Assembly (NCBI RefSeq): GCF_006716785.1
Contig: NZ_VFPQ01000001.1
Span: 1,116,001-1,180,000, forward strand
Length of the DNA: 64,000 nt
Reading direction: 5' to 3'
Origin: Thermopolyspora flexuosa
Lineage (GTDB): Bacteria > Actinomycetota > Actinomycetes > Streptosporangiales > Streptosporangiaceae
Below are positions 22,460 through 33,841 of this stretch, one piece after another; position 1 is the stretch's first letter, and each line of letters begins with the position of its first letter. A program made the translations under genes and the position numbers. The notes under the pieces are model-generated. The model ran no database searches and was not told the origin of the DNA. It worked only from the letters and a program-made list of their open reading frames with translations.

Positions 22460-24394
22460 GTGGACCACCTGTGGATCGAAGCGGAACGGACTCCGTCCGG
22501 CATCGACCTTCCTCCGCCTCTCCTCCCGCCGGTCGACGCCGACCGCTGGGCGGGCGGCCCCTACACGTTCGGCGCCGCGATCGCCCGGGCCCTGGTGCCG
22601 CTCGCGCTCCGGCACCGGCCCGGGCTGGTCGACGCGCACGACATCGAGCTGCGCACCGTCGCCCCCGATCTGCGCGGCACGGTCCCGGTACGGCGCGGCT
22701 CCATCGCCGAGACGCTGCCGCCGGCCGAGCGCATCCTCGTGCACGCCGCCAAGCGCACCCGGCGGATCGCGAACGGCCTGGCGGAGTTCGTGCGCGACAC
22801 CGTGGCGGCGCTGCGCGGCCAGGACGGCCCGGCCGGTCCCCGCGCGGTCGTGGTGCACAACGCGCACCTGGCGGACTTCACCGACCGGGAGCTGCTGGAG
22901 ATCCTGCTCACCCGCGTCGACCCGGACCTGCTCACCCTGGTCGTGTGCGCCCCCGCCCCGGCCGAGCCGCTCGCTTCGGCGCTCGCCGCCCGGGCCAGGC
23001 GCGTCCCCGGCGGCCGGGCGGCCGGCGGCGAGGACGACCGGGCCGCGGAGGAGGGCGGCCGCCGTACCTGGCAGGGCGGGCCCGCGCTGCCGTACCCGAG
23101 CGAGCGCCGCCTCGACGAGCTCGCCGGCGCGGAGCTGCGGGAGGCGATCGAGCGGTGCTTCGAGGCCGGCTGCCACCACGCCGTCGCCGAGCTGGGCCGG
23201 CGGGCGCTGGAGGCGACCGAGCCCGGCGCCGAGGGCTGGTGGCGGCTCGTGCACCGCACCGCCACCGCGCTCGCCGCGATCGACCGGGAGGAGGAGGCAT
23301 GGGCGCTGTTCGACCAGGTGCGCCGGGTGAGCACCGAGCCGGCCGAGCACGCCGCCGCCGCGTACTCCACCGCGATGCTGCTCGTGCGCCACCACGACCC
23401 GGCGCGGCGCGACTCCGAGGCGGCGCTGCCGTGGATCAACCAGGCAATCGCCATCTCCACGCTGCTGCCCGACCCGGAGCTGCGCGCGTTCAAGCTCGGC
23501 TTCGACCTCAACGGCCGGGCCCTCATCGAGATGCGCCTGGGCCGCGTCGAGCAGGCGCTCGAGCTGGTCGAGCGGGCGATCGCGCTCGCCGACGAGGGGC
23601 TGCCGCCGGACCGGCACCCGATCCACCGGCTCGTGCTGCGCGCCAACCGCGCCCAGCTCAGGAGCATGCTGGGCCACCCGGAGGAGGCGCTGGCCGACCT
23701 CGACGCCGCCATCGCCGCCGACCCCGGCTACCCCGACTACTACATCGACCGGGGCAACCTGCTGCACCGGCTGGGCCGGCTCGACGAGGCGCTCGCCGAC
23801 TACGAGACCGCGATGCGCGTGGGGCCGCCGTTCCCCGAGGCGTACTACAACCGCGCCGAGATCCGGTACGCCACCGGCGACCACGACGGCGCGCTCGCCG
23901 ACCTCGACTACGCGCTCGAGCTCGACCCCGGCTTCGTCGACGCCTACGTCAACCGGGCCGGGCTGCTCGCCGCGCGCGGCGACTACGCGCGCGCCCGGGT
24001 CGACGCCGAGCGCGGGCTCGCCCTCGCCCCGGCCAACCCGTACCTGCTGTGCGTGCTCGGCCAGATCGAGATGGCCGAGCACCGGGCCGACCGGGCGCGG
24101 CAGGCGTTCGACGGCGCGCTGCGGTACGACCCGTCGCTCGCCACCGCGTGGGCGAACCGCGGCATCCTCGCCTTCGAGACCGGCGACCTGGACGGCGCGG
24201 TGCGCGACCTGAGCCGCGCGGTCGAGCTCACCCGGGCGAACGCGTCCCCTCGCGAGGAGGCGCCGCTGCTGTTCAACCGCGCCGTGGCGCTGCGCGCGGC
24301 CGGGCGCGAGGAGGAGGCGATCGCCGACCTCACCCGCGCGCTCGAGCTCGCCCCCGACGACGAGGACGTACGGCGGGCCCTCGCGGTCGGCTGA
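22460..24394 (+). CDS. TPR-repeat protein with a degenerate ATPase-like N-terminus
   Basis: A 644-residue cytoplasmic protein. Residues 20-185 resemble the region after the P-loop in STAND/LuxR-type ATPases (ending in RAVVVHNAHLADFTDRELLEILL, like a Walker B helix pair), but no Walker A motif is present, so ATP hydrolysis is doubtful. A short disordered linker (about 185-225) leads into a long array of helical repeats. From about residue 395 these are clear TPRs (for example EALADLDAAIAADPGYPDYYIDRGNLL, then ALADYETAMRVGPPFPEAYYNRAEI), roughly seven copies. TPRs bind short peptides or protein partners, and the 24-residue peptide encoded just upstream is the obvious candidate. The GTG at 22460 is set by its strong ribosome site. 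Confidence 0.8.
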   Translation: MDHLWIEAERTPSGIDLPPPLLPPVDADRWAGGPYTFGAAIARALVPLALRHRPGLVDAHDIELRTVAPDLRGTVPVRRGSIAETLPPAERILVHAAKRTRRIANGLAEFVRDTVAALRGQDGPAGPRAVVVHNAHLADFTDRELLEILLTRVDPDLLTLVVCAPAPAEPLASALAARARRVPGGRAAGGEDDRAAEEGGRRTWQGGPALPYPSERRLDELAGAELREAIERCFEAGCHHAVAELGRRALEATEPGAEGWWRLVHRTATALAAIDREEEAWALFDQVRRVSTEPAEHAAAAYSTAMLLVRHHDPARRDSEAALPWINQAIAISTLLPDPELRAFKLGFDLNGRALIEMRLGRVEQALELVERAIALADEGLPPDRHPIHRLVLRANRAQLRSMLGHPEEALADLDAAIAADPGYPDYYIDRGNLLHRLGRLDEALADYETAMRVGPPFPEAYYNRAEIRYATGDHDGALADLDYALELDPGFVDAYVNRAGLLAARGDYARARVDAERGLALAPANPYLLCVLGQIEMAEHRADRARQAFDGALRYDPSLATAWANRGILAFETGDLDGAVRDLSRAVELTRANASPREEAPLLFNRAVALRAAGREEEAIADLTRALELAPDDEDVRRALAVG

Positions 24395-24654
24395 CCATCC
24401 GGCGGCGTCGGCACCCCGGCCTTTCGGCCGTCCGGCCGCGGCGTGCGACGGTGCCCGGGCGTGATGTGCGGGGGAGGCCGTATGGCTTCCCGCACCTGCG
24501 CGCCCGCTCTCCTTCCGGCCGCGGGCAAGGTTGACCGGGCATGCTCACTCGCCTGCGTGCGCGCAGGTCAAGGTGGAGTTCCAGGAAAACCCCACCCGTA
24601 CCCTCACGCGTCCTACGCCACGCAGGTATCAGTCGCAACAGAGAGTGATCGCCG

Positions 24655-25443
24655 ATGAACCGAACGGCTCGCTTATCCGCCGCCGCGTGCGCCCTCGCCG
24701 TGACCGCCCCGATCCTCGCCGCCACCCCGGCCGACGCCGCCGCGGCCAGGCCGCACCTGCCGAAGGGCACGATCACGGCCAAGGTCGCCAAGATCGTGAG
24801 CGGGGACACCCTGGACGTCCGCTACCAGGGCGGGATCCGGCGCGTACGCCTGCTCGGGGTGGACACCCCCGACCCGGGCCGATGCTGGAGCCGCGAGGCG
24901 ACCGCCCGCACCGCCGCCCTGCTCAAGGCCGGCAGAGGCGTGTACCTGCTGCGGGACAAGAGGCTCAGGGACTCCTCCGGCCGCTACCTGTACTACGCCT
25001 GGACGCCCTCGGGCACCTTCGTCAACCGCAACCTGGTCCGTTACGGCTTCGGACGGGTGGTGTCGGTCAAGCTCAACGTCCGCTACCTGCCGGCGCTGCG
25101 CTCCGACCAGGCCAAGGCGAAGCAGGAACGCCTGCGCATCTGGTCGGGCAGGTGCGGGCCGCTCGGCCGCGTCGGCACCGGTGGCGCCGCTGGGACGGGC
25201 GGCTCCGGCGCGTCCGGCGCCTCCGGCAAGGCGAGCGGCGGGTCCGGTAAGGCGAGCGGCGGCACGGGAAGCGGCGGCTCCGGCAAGGCGAGCAGCGGTA
25301 AGGGCAGCGGCGGCCTCGACCCGCGGTTCCGTACCTGCGCCGAGGCGAACGCCGCCGGTTACGGCCCGTACGTCCGCGGCCGGGACCCCGAGTACTCCTG
25401 GTACCAGGACCGAGACGGGGACGGCGTCGTCTGCGAGCGCTGA
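24655..25443 (+). CDS. Secreted thermonuclease (SNase) with C-terminal Excalibur domain
   Basis: A 262-residue exported nuclease. Residues 1-30 are a signal peptide (AATPADAAA cleavage region). About 38-168 is the staphylococcal-nuclease fold, with SGDTLDVRY, VRLLGVDTPD, SSGRYLYYAW and the KAKQERLRIWSG end helix. Of the catalytic residues, the Arg in VRLLGVDTP and the Arg in SGRYLYY are present, but the usual Glu of DTPE is Asp here, which may reduce turnover. A Gly/Ser/Lys-rich linker (about 172-218, several GSGKASG-like repeats) joins it to an Excalibur calcium-binding domain (about 220-262, CAEANAAG...DRDGDGVVCE). Extracellular DNA/RNA degradation near the cell surface is likely. Confidence 0.88.
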   Translation: MNRTARLSAAACALAVTAPILAATPADAAAARPHLPKGTITAKVAKIVSGDTLDVRYQGGIRRVRLLGVDTPDPGRCWSREATARTAALLKAGRGVYLLRDKRLRDSSGRYLYYAWTPSGTFVNRNLVRYGFGRVVSVKLNVRYLPALRSDQAKAKQERLRIWSGRCGPLGRVGTGGAAGTGGSGASGASGKASGGSGKASGGTGSGGSGKASSGKGSGGLDPRFRTCAEANAAGYGPYVRGRDPEYSWYQDRDGDGVVCER

Positions 25444-25465
25444 CCCCTTCCCGGCCTTCGCGACA

Positions 25466-25493
25466 GGCCACCCTGCCTTCCCGCAGGGTGGCC
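25466..25493. terminator. Perfect 11-bp hairpin between convergent genes
   Basis: GGCCACCCTGC (25466-25476) pairs with GCAGGGTGGCC (25483-25493), with a 6-base loop and TTGCC after it. It separates the nuclease gene from the convergent DUF6328 gene. Confidence 0.75.
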
Positions 25494-25532
25494 TTGCCGA
25501 GCCGGCCCATGCGAGGCAGGTAGGGACAGACG

Positions 25533-26096
25533 TCATCGCCGGTCTTGGTCGGCAGGGTCGGCCGGTGGTGGTGGCCGCTCGGGGGCGGGGGAGGTCACGT
25601 CGGCGGCGCGGTGGCGGCTGATCAGGGGTTGCAGGAACCAGGCCCAGCCGCCGAGCAGGGCGAGGCCCGTGCCCACGACGAGCGGTACGGCGCCGCCGTA
25701 CAGGTAGTCCACGACCATGACGGTGGCGGCGGTCATCGAGATCACCAGGGCGATGCCGCCGAGGATGCCGTACACGTTGGAGCGGTGGACGAGGGGCTCC
25801 TTGACCCCGCGGCGGAACAGGATGCGGTGCTGGGCCGCGGGGGCGATGTAGCAGATCGAGGCGACCGCCGCGGCGCCGAGCGCGATCATGTAGAGCAGGC
25901 GGTCGGTGTGGCTCAGCGTGGCGAAGGCCGGCGAGAACGGCACGGTGAGCAGGAACGCGAACAGCACCTGGACGCCGGTGACCGCGACGCGGAAGCCCTG
26001 CAGCAGCTCCACGAAGTTGCGGTCGGCGCGCTGTTCGGCGGTCTCCCCGCGGCCCGGCGCGCCGGTGTCGGGCCCGGGTGAGGTGGCCGCTCGCAT
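25533..26096 (-). CDS. DUF6328-family four-helix membrane protein
   Basis: A 187-residue protein with four hydrophobic helices (about residues 40-62, 68-90, 115-137 and 140-160). The conserved pre-helix segment ELLQGFRVAVTGVQVLFAFLLTVPF and the loop IAPAAQHRILFR are typical of this uncharacterised family. The N-terminal 30 residues and the Pro-rich C-terminus are cytoplasmic-looking and variable. The ATG at 26096 follows GGGAGATG at proper spacing; an upstream in-frame GTG at 26117 is less well placed. No function is known for the family, and the neighbours give no clue. Confidence 0.75.
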   Translation of the reverse strand: MRAATSPGPDTGAPGRGETAEQRADRNFVELLQGFRVAVTGVQVLFAFLLTVPFSPAFATLSHTDRLLYMIALGAAAVASICYIAPAAQHRILFRRGVKEPLVHRSNVYGILGGIALVISMTAATVMVVDYLYGGAVPLVVGTGLALLGGWAWFLQPLISRHRAADVTSPAPERPPPPADPADQDRR

Positions 26097-26266
26097 CGCT
26101 TCATCTCCCGGCGTCACGTTTCCCGTCCGGTCCCGGGGTGAACGGGCAGGCTGGGACGCGGCGAGCCGGACGCGTCCGGCAGGCCGTGACCGGAGGGATC
26201 CCAGACCCGCGTGGACCGGTTACCCTGCCCGGAATCGATCAGGAGAAACCCGTGACGCCGGACCGG

Positions 26267-26980
26267 TCACAGGTAGGGGTCCTCGTCGGGCCCGTCACCG
26301 GGCGGATCACCGGGGGTGCGTACGGCGGCGGCCGGCACGATGCCGACCAGGCGGCCGTCGGTCATCGTGACCACGACCTCGTCGAGGCCCTCGCGGTCCA
26401 TGCGCGCGCTCAGCGCGGCGACCTCCTCGCTGGGCCGTACCGTGGGGATGTCGATCCGCATGATCTCCTCGGCGCGGGCGTCGGGGGACGCGCCCTTCAG
26501 CTCCCGCTCGCCGATGAGGCCGAGCACGACGTCCTGCCCGCCGACCACCACGGCCACGCCCGCCGGGTCGGCGCCCACGCGGGGCTCGACGCCGGAGACC
26601 GCGTCGCCCGCCGAGGTGATGACCGGGTCGTGGCGGACGATCCGCGACACGAGGACCGCGTCGCCCGCGTAGGGGAGGTCCGCCGACAGCCAGTCCATCC
26701 GGCCCGCGGCGTAGTCGAAGACGTCGTGGAAGCCGAGCCGCTCCAGCAGCCGGGCGGCCCGGGCGCTGCGGTCGCACAGCCAGTCCTGGCCGTACACGAT
26801 GACCGGCCGCGCCGGGTTCAGCCGCTCGGCCGCCGTGTCGCGGATCTCCTCGAGCGGCAGGTGGGCCGCCTGCGGCAGGTGCGCCCACGCGTACGCCGCC
26901 CGCGGCGACACGTCCACGAGCTGGGCCTCCTGACTGTCCAGCAGGCCCTGTACGGCCCAGCGGTCGATGACCTCAACCAT
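26267..26980 (-). CDS. Rhodanese-like domain fused to a CBS-domain pair
   Basis: A 237-residue cytoplasmic protein. Residues 1-105 form a rhodanese/Cdc25-like fold (VIDRWAVQGLL, LVDVSPRAAYAWAHLPQAAHLP, GRMDWLSADLPYAG). The candidate sulfur-carrying Cys lies in WLCDRSARAARLLERLGF, the position used by the longer-loop subfamily. About 110-225 forms two CBS motifs (VSRIVRHDPVITSAGDAVSGV, then EIMRIDIPTVRPSEEVAALSARM), which bind adenine nucleotides and gate activity. Adenylate-controlled sulfur transfer or redox sensing is plausible but inferred. The gene is isolated. Confidence 0.8.
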   Translation of the reverse strand: MVEVIDRWAVQGLLDSQEAQLVDVSPRAAYAWAHLPQAAHLPLEEIRDTAAERLNPARPVIVYGQDWLCDRSARAARLLERLGFHDVFDYAAGRMDWLSADLPYAGDAVLVSRIVRHDPVITSAGDAVSGVEPRVGADPAGVAVVVGGQDVVLGLIGERELKGASPDARAEEIMRIDIPTVRPSEEVAALSARMDREGLDEVVVTMTDGRLVGIVPAAAVRTPGDPPGDGPDEDPYL

Positions 26981-27037
26981 GCACTAGCCGTACCCGCCGG
27001 ATACGACCTCATGCCGAAGCGCGGGAAGTGGGCCGGA

Positions 27038-27211
27038 TCAGCGGCCGCACCGCTCCGCCCCGCACAGGAGCCGCAGCGCCGCGTAGCCGATGAGGGCGAT
27101 CACGCCGAGGATCACGACCCACTTGATGACGTTGAACAGAAAACCGAGAACGGCACCGAATACGAAAAACCCCACCACGAGTGCCGCCGCAACGAGAAGA
27201 ATGCGTCCCAT
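27038..27211 (-). CDS. 57-residue membrane peptide
   Basis: The ATG at 27211 starts MGRILLVAAALVV. Nearly the whole peptide is two hydrophobic stretches (about residues 4-25 and 29-48) split by NVIKW, ending with two Cys (in LLCGAERCGR). The longer upstream frame is Pro/Arg-rich and lacks protein character, so the short form is chosen. It resembles small actinobacterial membrane proteins of unknown function; the clustered C-terminal Cys residues could be lipidated or bind metal. No clear operon partner. Confidence 0.6.
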   Translation of the reverse strand: MGRILLVAAALVVGFFVFGAVLGFLFNVIKWVVILGVIALIGYAALRLLCGAERCGR

Positions 27212-27434
27212 GACCCTCACCGTACGGCCGGGGCGGGCCGTGCCGTGAGGGGTGAACGGGGATCTCAGGGACGGGTCAGGGACGTACCGGAGGGGAGTCG
27301 GGGTCGGCCCCGGGCCGGGAGCCGGGGCCGGGCACCGATCGGACGATTTGCGCGCCGGTCCGATCCGACGCCGCGGACGGCGCGTATACCAAGGGGAAGT
27401 GCGCTGATCTTCGGCCTGCGAAAGGTTGGTTGGG

Positions 27435-28847
27435 GTGGATCTGGGGGTACGGCTCGCCGACAGGTACACGCTCGAGGAGCGCGTGGCGAGCGGCGGCACG
27501 GCCGAGGTGTGGCGGGCCTGGGACGAGGTGCTCGCCCGCTCGGTCGCCGTGAAGCTGGTGAGCGCGGGCGGGCGCCGGGGCGCGGCGTTCCGGCGGCGCT
27601 TCCGGGACGAGGCGCGGTCGGCCGCCGGGCTCACCCACCCGCGGGTGGTGGCGATCCACGACTACGGCGAGACCGAGGACGGATTCGGCGCGCGCACGCC
27701 GTACCTGGTGATGGAGTTCCTGCACGGGGAGACCCTCGCCGAGCGGCTCGCCCGCGGGCCGCTGCCGGTCGCCGAGGCTGCCCGGGTGTGCGGGCAGGTG
27801 GCCGAGGCGCTCGCCGCCGCCCACCGGGCCGGGCTGGTGCACCGGGACGTCAAGCCCGCGAACGTGTTCCTCACCCCGGACGGGGTGAAGGTGCTCGACT
27901 TCGGCATCGCCTGGGCGCTGCGCGGCGACCCGGTGCGCGCCGACCCCTTCGTGTGGACCGCGCCGGTGGATCCGGAGGAGCCCGCGGGGCCCGCGCCGTA
28001 CCTCGCGCCCGAGCAGCTCGCCGGGCAGGAGGTGACGCCGGCGGCGGACGTGTACGCGCTCGGCGTGATCCTCGGTGAGTGCCTCACCGGCGGCCGGGAG
28101 GCCGACGCCGAGCCGCCCGCCGAGACGCCCGCGCGGGTGGTCGAGCTGTGGCGGCGGTGCCGGGCCGCGGACCCGGCGGAGCGGCCGCCCGCGGCGGAGG
28201 TGGCCGCGGTGCTCGCGGCGAGCCTGCCCGCGTCGCTCGACGTCCCCACGCCCCCGTCCGGCGTGCCCGCGGTGCCGAAGCCCCGCCGTACCCCGAACCC
28301 GGCGGTCGGCGCGGTCGCGACCACCGGCCTGGTGCTCGTGGTGAGCGCGCTGCTGATCGGGCTCCTCGTGCCGGGCGGTGAGCGGAGGACGGCCCCGGAG
28401 GACGCCGCGGCCCGCCCGGTGCCGACCCAGCTGCGGGCGACCGGTCCCGCGCCGGACACCGCGGACCCGTCGGGCGACGTGGCCCCGGAGGCCGAGGTGG
28501 ACGCCGGGACGGGCATCGCCGTGGAGACGGAGCCGGCGGACCCGGACACCGGCGGACAGACCGGTACGGCGGGCCGGGACACCTCGAGCGAGACGATGCT
28601 GGCGCTCGCCCAGGTGGCGTCGGTGGTCCAGCAGGGGCTCGCCGCGGGGGAGATCCGGTCCGACGTGGCGCTCGACTTCACCAACCTCGTCACGAACCTG
28701 CGCAACGACATCGTCGCCGGGACCGAGGGTGAGGTGCGGGCGCGGGTGGCGGCCCTGCGCGCCAAGATCCACACGCGGCTGCGGGAGGGGGCGCTCAGCC
28801 GGCGGTACGCCGAGGTGCTCGCCGACAGCCTGCCCGACGCGTCGTGA
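27435..28847 (+). CDS. Transmembrane Ser/Thr protein kinase (Pkn/Hanks type)
   Basis: A 470-residue receptor-like kinase. The kinase domain is at about residues 8-255: Gly-rich loop ASGGTAEVWRAWD, ATP Lys in VAVKLV, catalytic loop HRDVKPANV, DFG in KVLDFGIAWAL, and APE-like PYLAPEQL. A Pro-rich juxtamembrane segment (about 265-290) and one membrane helix (about 297-317, TTGLVLVVSALLIGLLVPG) follow. The extracellular part is Thr/Asp-rich and ends in a helical region (about 395-470), without PASTA repeats. The GTG at 27435 is 9 bases after AAAGG and fits the kinase N-terminus. It should phosphorylate Ser/Thr on cytoplasmic targets in response to an unknown external cue. Confidence 0.9.
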   Translation: MDLGVRLADRYTLEERVASGGTAEVWRAWDEVLARSVAVKLVSAGGRRGAAFRRRFRDEARSAAGLTHPRVVAIHDYGETEDGFGARTPYLVMEFLHGETLAERLARGPLPVAEAARVCGQVAEALAAAHRAGLVHRDVKPANVFLTPDGVKVLDFGIAWALRGDPVRADPFVWTAPVDPEEPAGPAPYLAPEQLAGQEVTPAADVYALGVILGECLTGGREADAEPPAETPARVVELWRRCRAADPAERPPAAEVAAVLAASLPASLDVPTPPSGVPAVPKPRRTPNPAVGAVATTGLVLVVSALLIGLLVPGGERRTAPEDAAARPVPTQLRATGPAPDTADPSGDVAPEAEVDAGTGIAVETEPADPDTGGQTGTAGRDTSSETMLALAQVASVVQQGLAAGEIRSDVALDFTNLVTNLRNDIVAGTEGEVRARVAALRAKIHTRLREGALSRRYAEVLADSLPDAS

Positions 28848-29391
28848 CGCGTTCCGCGGCCACCGGCCGGGAAACGCCTGCCGCGTCGTACGTTTTCCGA
28901 TGATCCTGGGAGAACAGGAGCCGGCGCCACCGGCCGGCGAAAAGGCGGCGCCGCCGCGAGGTGACCCAGGAAACCCCGCGGCGGCGCCAGGATGTCTCTT
29001 CCAGAATCAGCGCCTCGTCAAGGGAGTCAGCCTGTGCCGCCTCCTTTCTCACGGGTGGTGAGGGCTCGTGCGGGTGTTCTGCGTGTTACGGCGTGATCGG
29101 ATGCGATGACCAGGCGTACAGGGAGGGAGAGGAACCTCCAATCCGGGCGAATTCCGGCGCCGCGAACGGGAGCGGGCGGTGCGACCCGGTGGGCTCGGTG
29201 CACTGCTCACTCCTTTCTCCGGCGCATGTCGCCAGGAGGTACGCGGCATGCGCCGCCGCGGTTCGATCCGATGGAGAAATTTCTTCGCCTCGTTCGTGCG
29301 CCGTGGCCCGGAAAGGGCCGGCCGGGGAGGCAGGGGGTGGCGGGGGTGCGGCGCGGCCTCCCCGGCGGCCGCTTTCGGGGTGCGGGGCGGC
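28848..29391. other. Intergenic region with a long perfect inverted repeat
   Basis: No gene was found between the convergent kinase and chitinase genes. A perfect 12-bp inverted repeat, GGCGCCGCCGCG (28947-28958) with CGCGGCGGCGCC (28977-28988), encloses an 18-base loop and is a likely terminator for the kinase transcript. The rest (about 29000-29390) contains short purine/pyrimidine runs and no further clear signal. Confidence 0.6.
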
Positions 29392-31671
<2,280 letters not shown>

Positions 31672-31886
31672 TGCTCCACGTCCCTGTCAGGTGCGAAAGG
31701 AGGCTTGCGAGAGATGAGGGGGGTGTCCCTTGCGTGGGACCGCAGAGGGCGCGCCGGCTCGCCGCGACGGCGGCCTCGACCGATGGGGACGGGATCCCCG
31801 GGAGTCGGCGGGGATCGGTGACGGGACGTACGGGGCGGCGGGGAACGCGGCATGGGCGGTCCGACCTGCTTGTCGTGACGGAACTA

Positions 31887-31906
31887 TTAGGAAGCTTTCC
31901 TGTTAA
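31887..31906. promoter_or_regulatory. Palindromic operator upstream of the chitinase gene
   Basis: TTAGGAAGCTTTCCTGTTAA contains the arms AGGAA and TTCCT and imperfect TTA/TAA flanks. Motifs of the TTAGGAAA-TTTCCTAA type are, to my knowledge, common upstream of secreted polysaccharide-degrading enzyme genes in actinomycetes. It lies about 215-235 bases upstream of the chitinase GTG at 31671, which implies a long leader. The regulator is not identified. Confidence 0.55.
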
Positions 31907-31969
31907 TTTAGTCGTGAACTTACTTCGCGGTAGCAGGTCTCGTCAATATCGCCGGGCGAAAACGGCGAA

Positions 31970-31995
31970 CGCCCCGGGGCGCGGGCCCCGGGGCG
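31970..31995. terminator. Perfect 11-bp hairpin downstream of dapD
   Basis: CGCCCCGGGGC (31970-31980) pairs with GCCCCGGGGCG (31985-31995) around GCGG. It lies about 55 bases past the dapD stop on the minus strand and separates it from the chitinase promoter. Confidence 0.75.
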
Positions 31996-32050
31996 CTGCG
32001 GGTACGGCGGTGCCGCGGCGGCCGCCGTGCCGGTCGGCCGTCGCCCGGTG

Positions 32051-33016
32051 TCAGTCGTTGGCGTGCAGGTCGGCGTTGAGCGTGATGCCCTCGCCCTCGC
32101 GCGGGATCGCCTCGACCGCGCCGGTGGTCGAGTTGCGGCGGAACAGCAGGCCGCTCGCGCCGGACAGCTCGCGGGCCTTCACCACCCGGCCGTCCGCGAG
32201 GCGCACCTTCGTCCCGGCGGTGACGTACAGCCCGGCCTCGACCACGCAGTCGTCGCCGAGCGAGATGCCGATGCCGGCGTTCGCGCCGAGCAGGCAGCGC
32301 TCCCCGATGGAGATGACCTCCTTGCCGCCGCCGGAGAGGGTGCCCATGATCGAGGCGCCGCCGCCGATGTCGGAGCCGTCGCCGACCACGACCCCCGCGG
32401 AGATCCGGCCCTCCACCATCGAGGCGCCGAGCGTGCCCGCGTTGAAGTTGACGAAGCCCTCGTGCATCACCGTGGTGCCCGGGGCGAGGTGGGCGCCGAG
32501 CCGTACCCGGTCGGCGTCGGCGATGCGCACGCCGCTCGGCACCACGTAGTCGACCATGCGCGGGAACTTGTCCACGCCGTAGACGGTGACCGGGCCGCGG
32601 CGGCGCAGGCGCAGCCGTACCTGCTCGAAGCCCTCCACCGGGCAGGGACCGAAGTTGGTCCACACGACGTTGGCGAGCTTGCCGAAGACGCCGTCGAGGT
32701 TGAGCCCGTGCGGCCGGACCAGGCGCGCCGACAGCAGGTGGAGCCGCAGGTAGACGTCGTGCGCGTCGGCGGGCGGCTCGGAGAGCTTGGCGATGCCGGT
32801 GTGGACCGCCACGACCTCCACGCCCCGGTCGGGGTCGGGCCCGATCAGCCCGGCCAGATCGCCCGCCTCGTCGGCGGAGAGTCGTCGCGTGCCGGTGGAC
32901 GGCGGCTCGCCCAGCTCGGGAGCCGGAAACCAGGTGTCCAGCACGGTGCCGTCGGCCGCGATCGTCGCCAGGCCGATCCCGTGCGCCCCAGTGTTGGATG
33001 GATCGATGGCTGTCAC
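32051..33016 (-). CDS. dapD: 2,3,4,5-tetrahydropyridine-2,6-dicarboxylate N-succinyltransferase (actinobacterial type)
   Basis: A 321-residue enzyme of the lysine/meso-diaminopimelate pathway. It transfers succinyl from succinyl-CoA to the cyclic tetrahydrodipicolinate. The C-terminal half (about 150-270) shows the hexapeptide repeats of a left-handed beta-helix ([41 protein letters not shown]). [13 protein letters not shown] and [26 protein letters not shown] are the actinobacterial DapD signatures. The GTG at 33016 lacks a Shine-Dalgarno site. A TACCGT seven bases upstream suggests a leaderless transcript. It is essential for peptidoglycan cross-link synthesis in organisms with DAP-type walls. 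Confidence 0.93.
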   Translation of the reverse strand: MTAIDPSNTGAHGIGLATIAADGTVLDTWFPAPELGEPPSTGTRRLSADEAGDLAGLIGPDPDRGVEVVAVHTGIAKLSEPPADAHDVYLRLHLLSARLVRPHGLNLDGVFGKLANVVWTNFGPCPVEGFEQVRLRLRRRGPVTVYGVDKFPRMVDYVVPSGVRIADADRVRLGAHLAPGTTVMHEGFVNFNAGTLGASMVEGRISAGVVVGDGSDIGGGASIMGTLSGGGKEVISIGERCLLGANAGIGISLGDDCVVEAGLYVTAGTKVRLADGRVVKARELSGASGLLFRRNSTTGAVEAIPREGEGITLNADLHAND

Positions 33017-33130
33017 GAAGCAAACGGTACCCGTAGCCGTCGGCCCGGGTGCAGCCGGTACCCGGGGGCGTACCGGGCGGAAGCGGGACGATTAGGGTGA
33101 CTTGTCGGGATGCCGAGGGAAGGAGCGGGC

Positions 33131-33811
33131 GTGGTCGAGGCCGTGGTGTTCGACGTCGGGGAGACGTTGATCGACGAGACCCGCATCTGGACGCGGTGGG
33201 CCGACCGGCTCGGCGTGCCGGCCGGGACCATGCTCGGGCTGCTGGGCGCGATGGCCGCGGCCGGTCGGCCGCTCGTGGAGGCGTTCCGGCTGGTACGGCC
33301 CGGCTTCGACCTGGACGAGGAGATCGCCGCCTGGGAGCGGGAGGACCCGCACGGCCTGCGGGTGCACTTCGACGCCGACGACCTCTACCCGGACGTCCGC
33401 CCGGCGTTCGACGCGCTGCGCGCCGCCGGGTACCGGCTGATCATCGCCGGGAACCAGCCGGTGCAGGCCGCCGACGCGCTCGCCGCGATGCGGCTGCCGG
33501 TGGAGTCGATCCACACCTCGGACGGGTGGGGCGTGGCCAAGCCGGATCCGGCCTTCTTCGCCAAGGTGACCGCGGTGGCGGGGGTGCCGCCCGCCCGGAT
33601 CCTGTACGTCGGGGACCGCGTCGACAACGACGTGCTGCCGGCGAAGCGGGCCGGCATGCGCACCGCGCTGCTGCGCCGCGGCCCCTGGGGATACCTGCAC
33701 GCCGCCCGCCCCGAGGCCGCGGAGGCCGACGTGGTGCTCGACGGCCTGTCCGGGCTCGTCGCCGCGCTCGGCGCGGACGCGGGTACGGCCCGCGCGGGCG
33801 GCGCGGGCTAG
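33131..33811 (+). CDS. HAD-superfamily hydrolase (subfamily IA)
   Basis: A 226-residue phosphatase-like HAD protein. Motif I reads FDVGETLID (nucleophile Asp, with Gly where many phosphatases have the second Asp). Motif II is the Gly in IIAGNQP (about 118), motif III the Lys of GVAKPDPAFF (about 140), and motif IV VGDRVDNDV (about 160-168). A helical cap lies between motifs I and II. The missing second Asp may indicate a non-phosphatase or weakly active member. The substrate is unknown. The GTG at 33131 follows GAAGGAG; the upstream in-frame ATG is less well placed. It is divergent from dapD. Confidence 0.85.
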   Translation: MVEAVVFDVGETLIDETRIWTRWADRLGVPAGTMLGLLGAMAAAGRPLVEAFRLVRPGFDLDEEIAAWEREDPHGLRVHFDADDLYPDVRPAFDALRAAGYRLIIAGNQPVQAADALAAMRLPVESIHTSDGWGVAKPDPAFFAKVTAVAGVPPARILYVGDRVDNDVLPAKRAGMRTALLRRGPWGYLHAARPEAAEADVVLDGLSGLVAALGADAGTARAGGAG

Positions 33812-33841
33812 GCCGCGCGGGCCGTCACGAACCTCGGGTTC

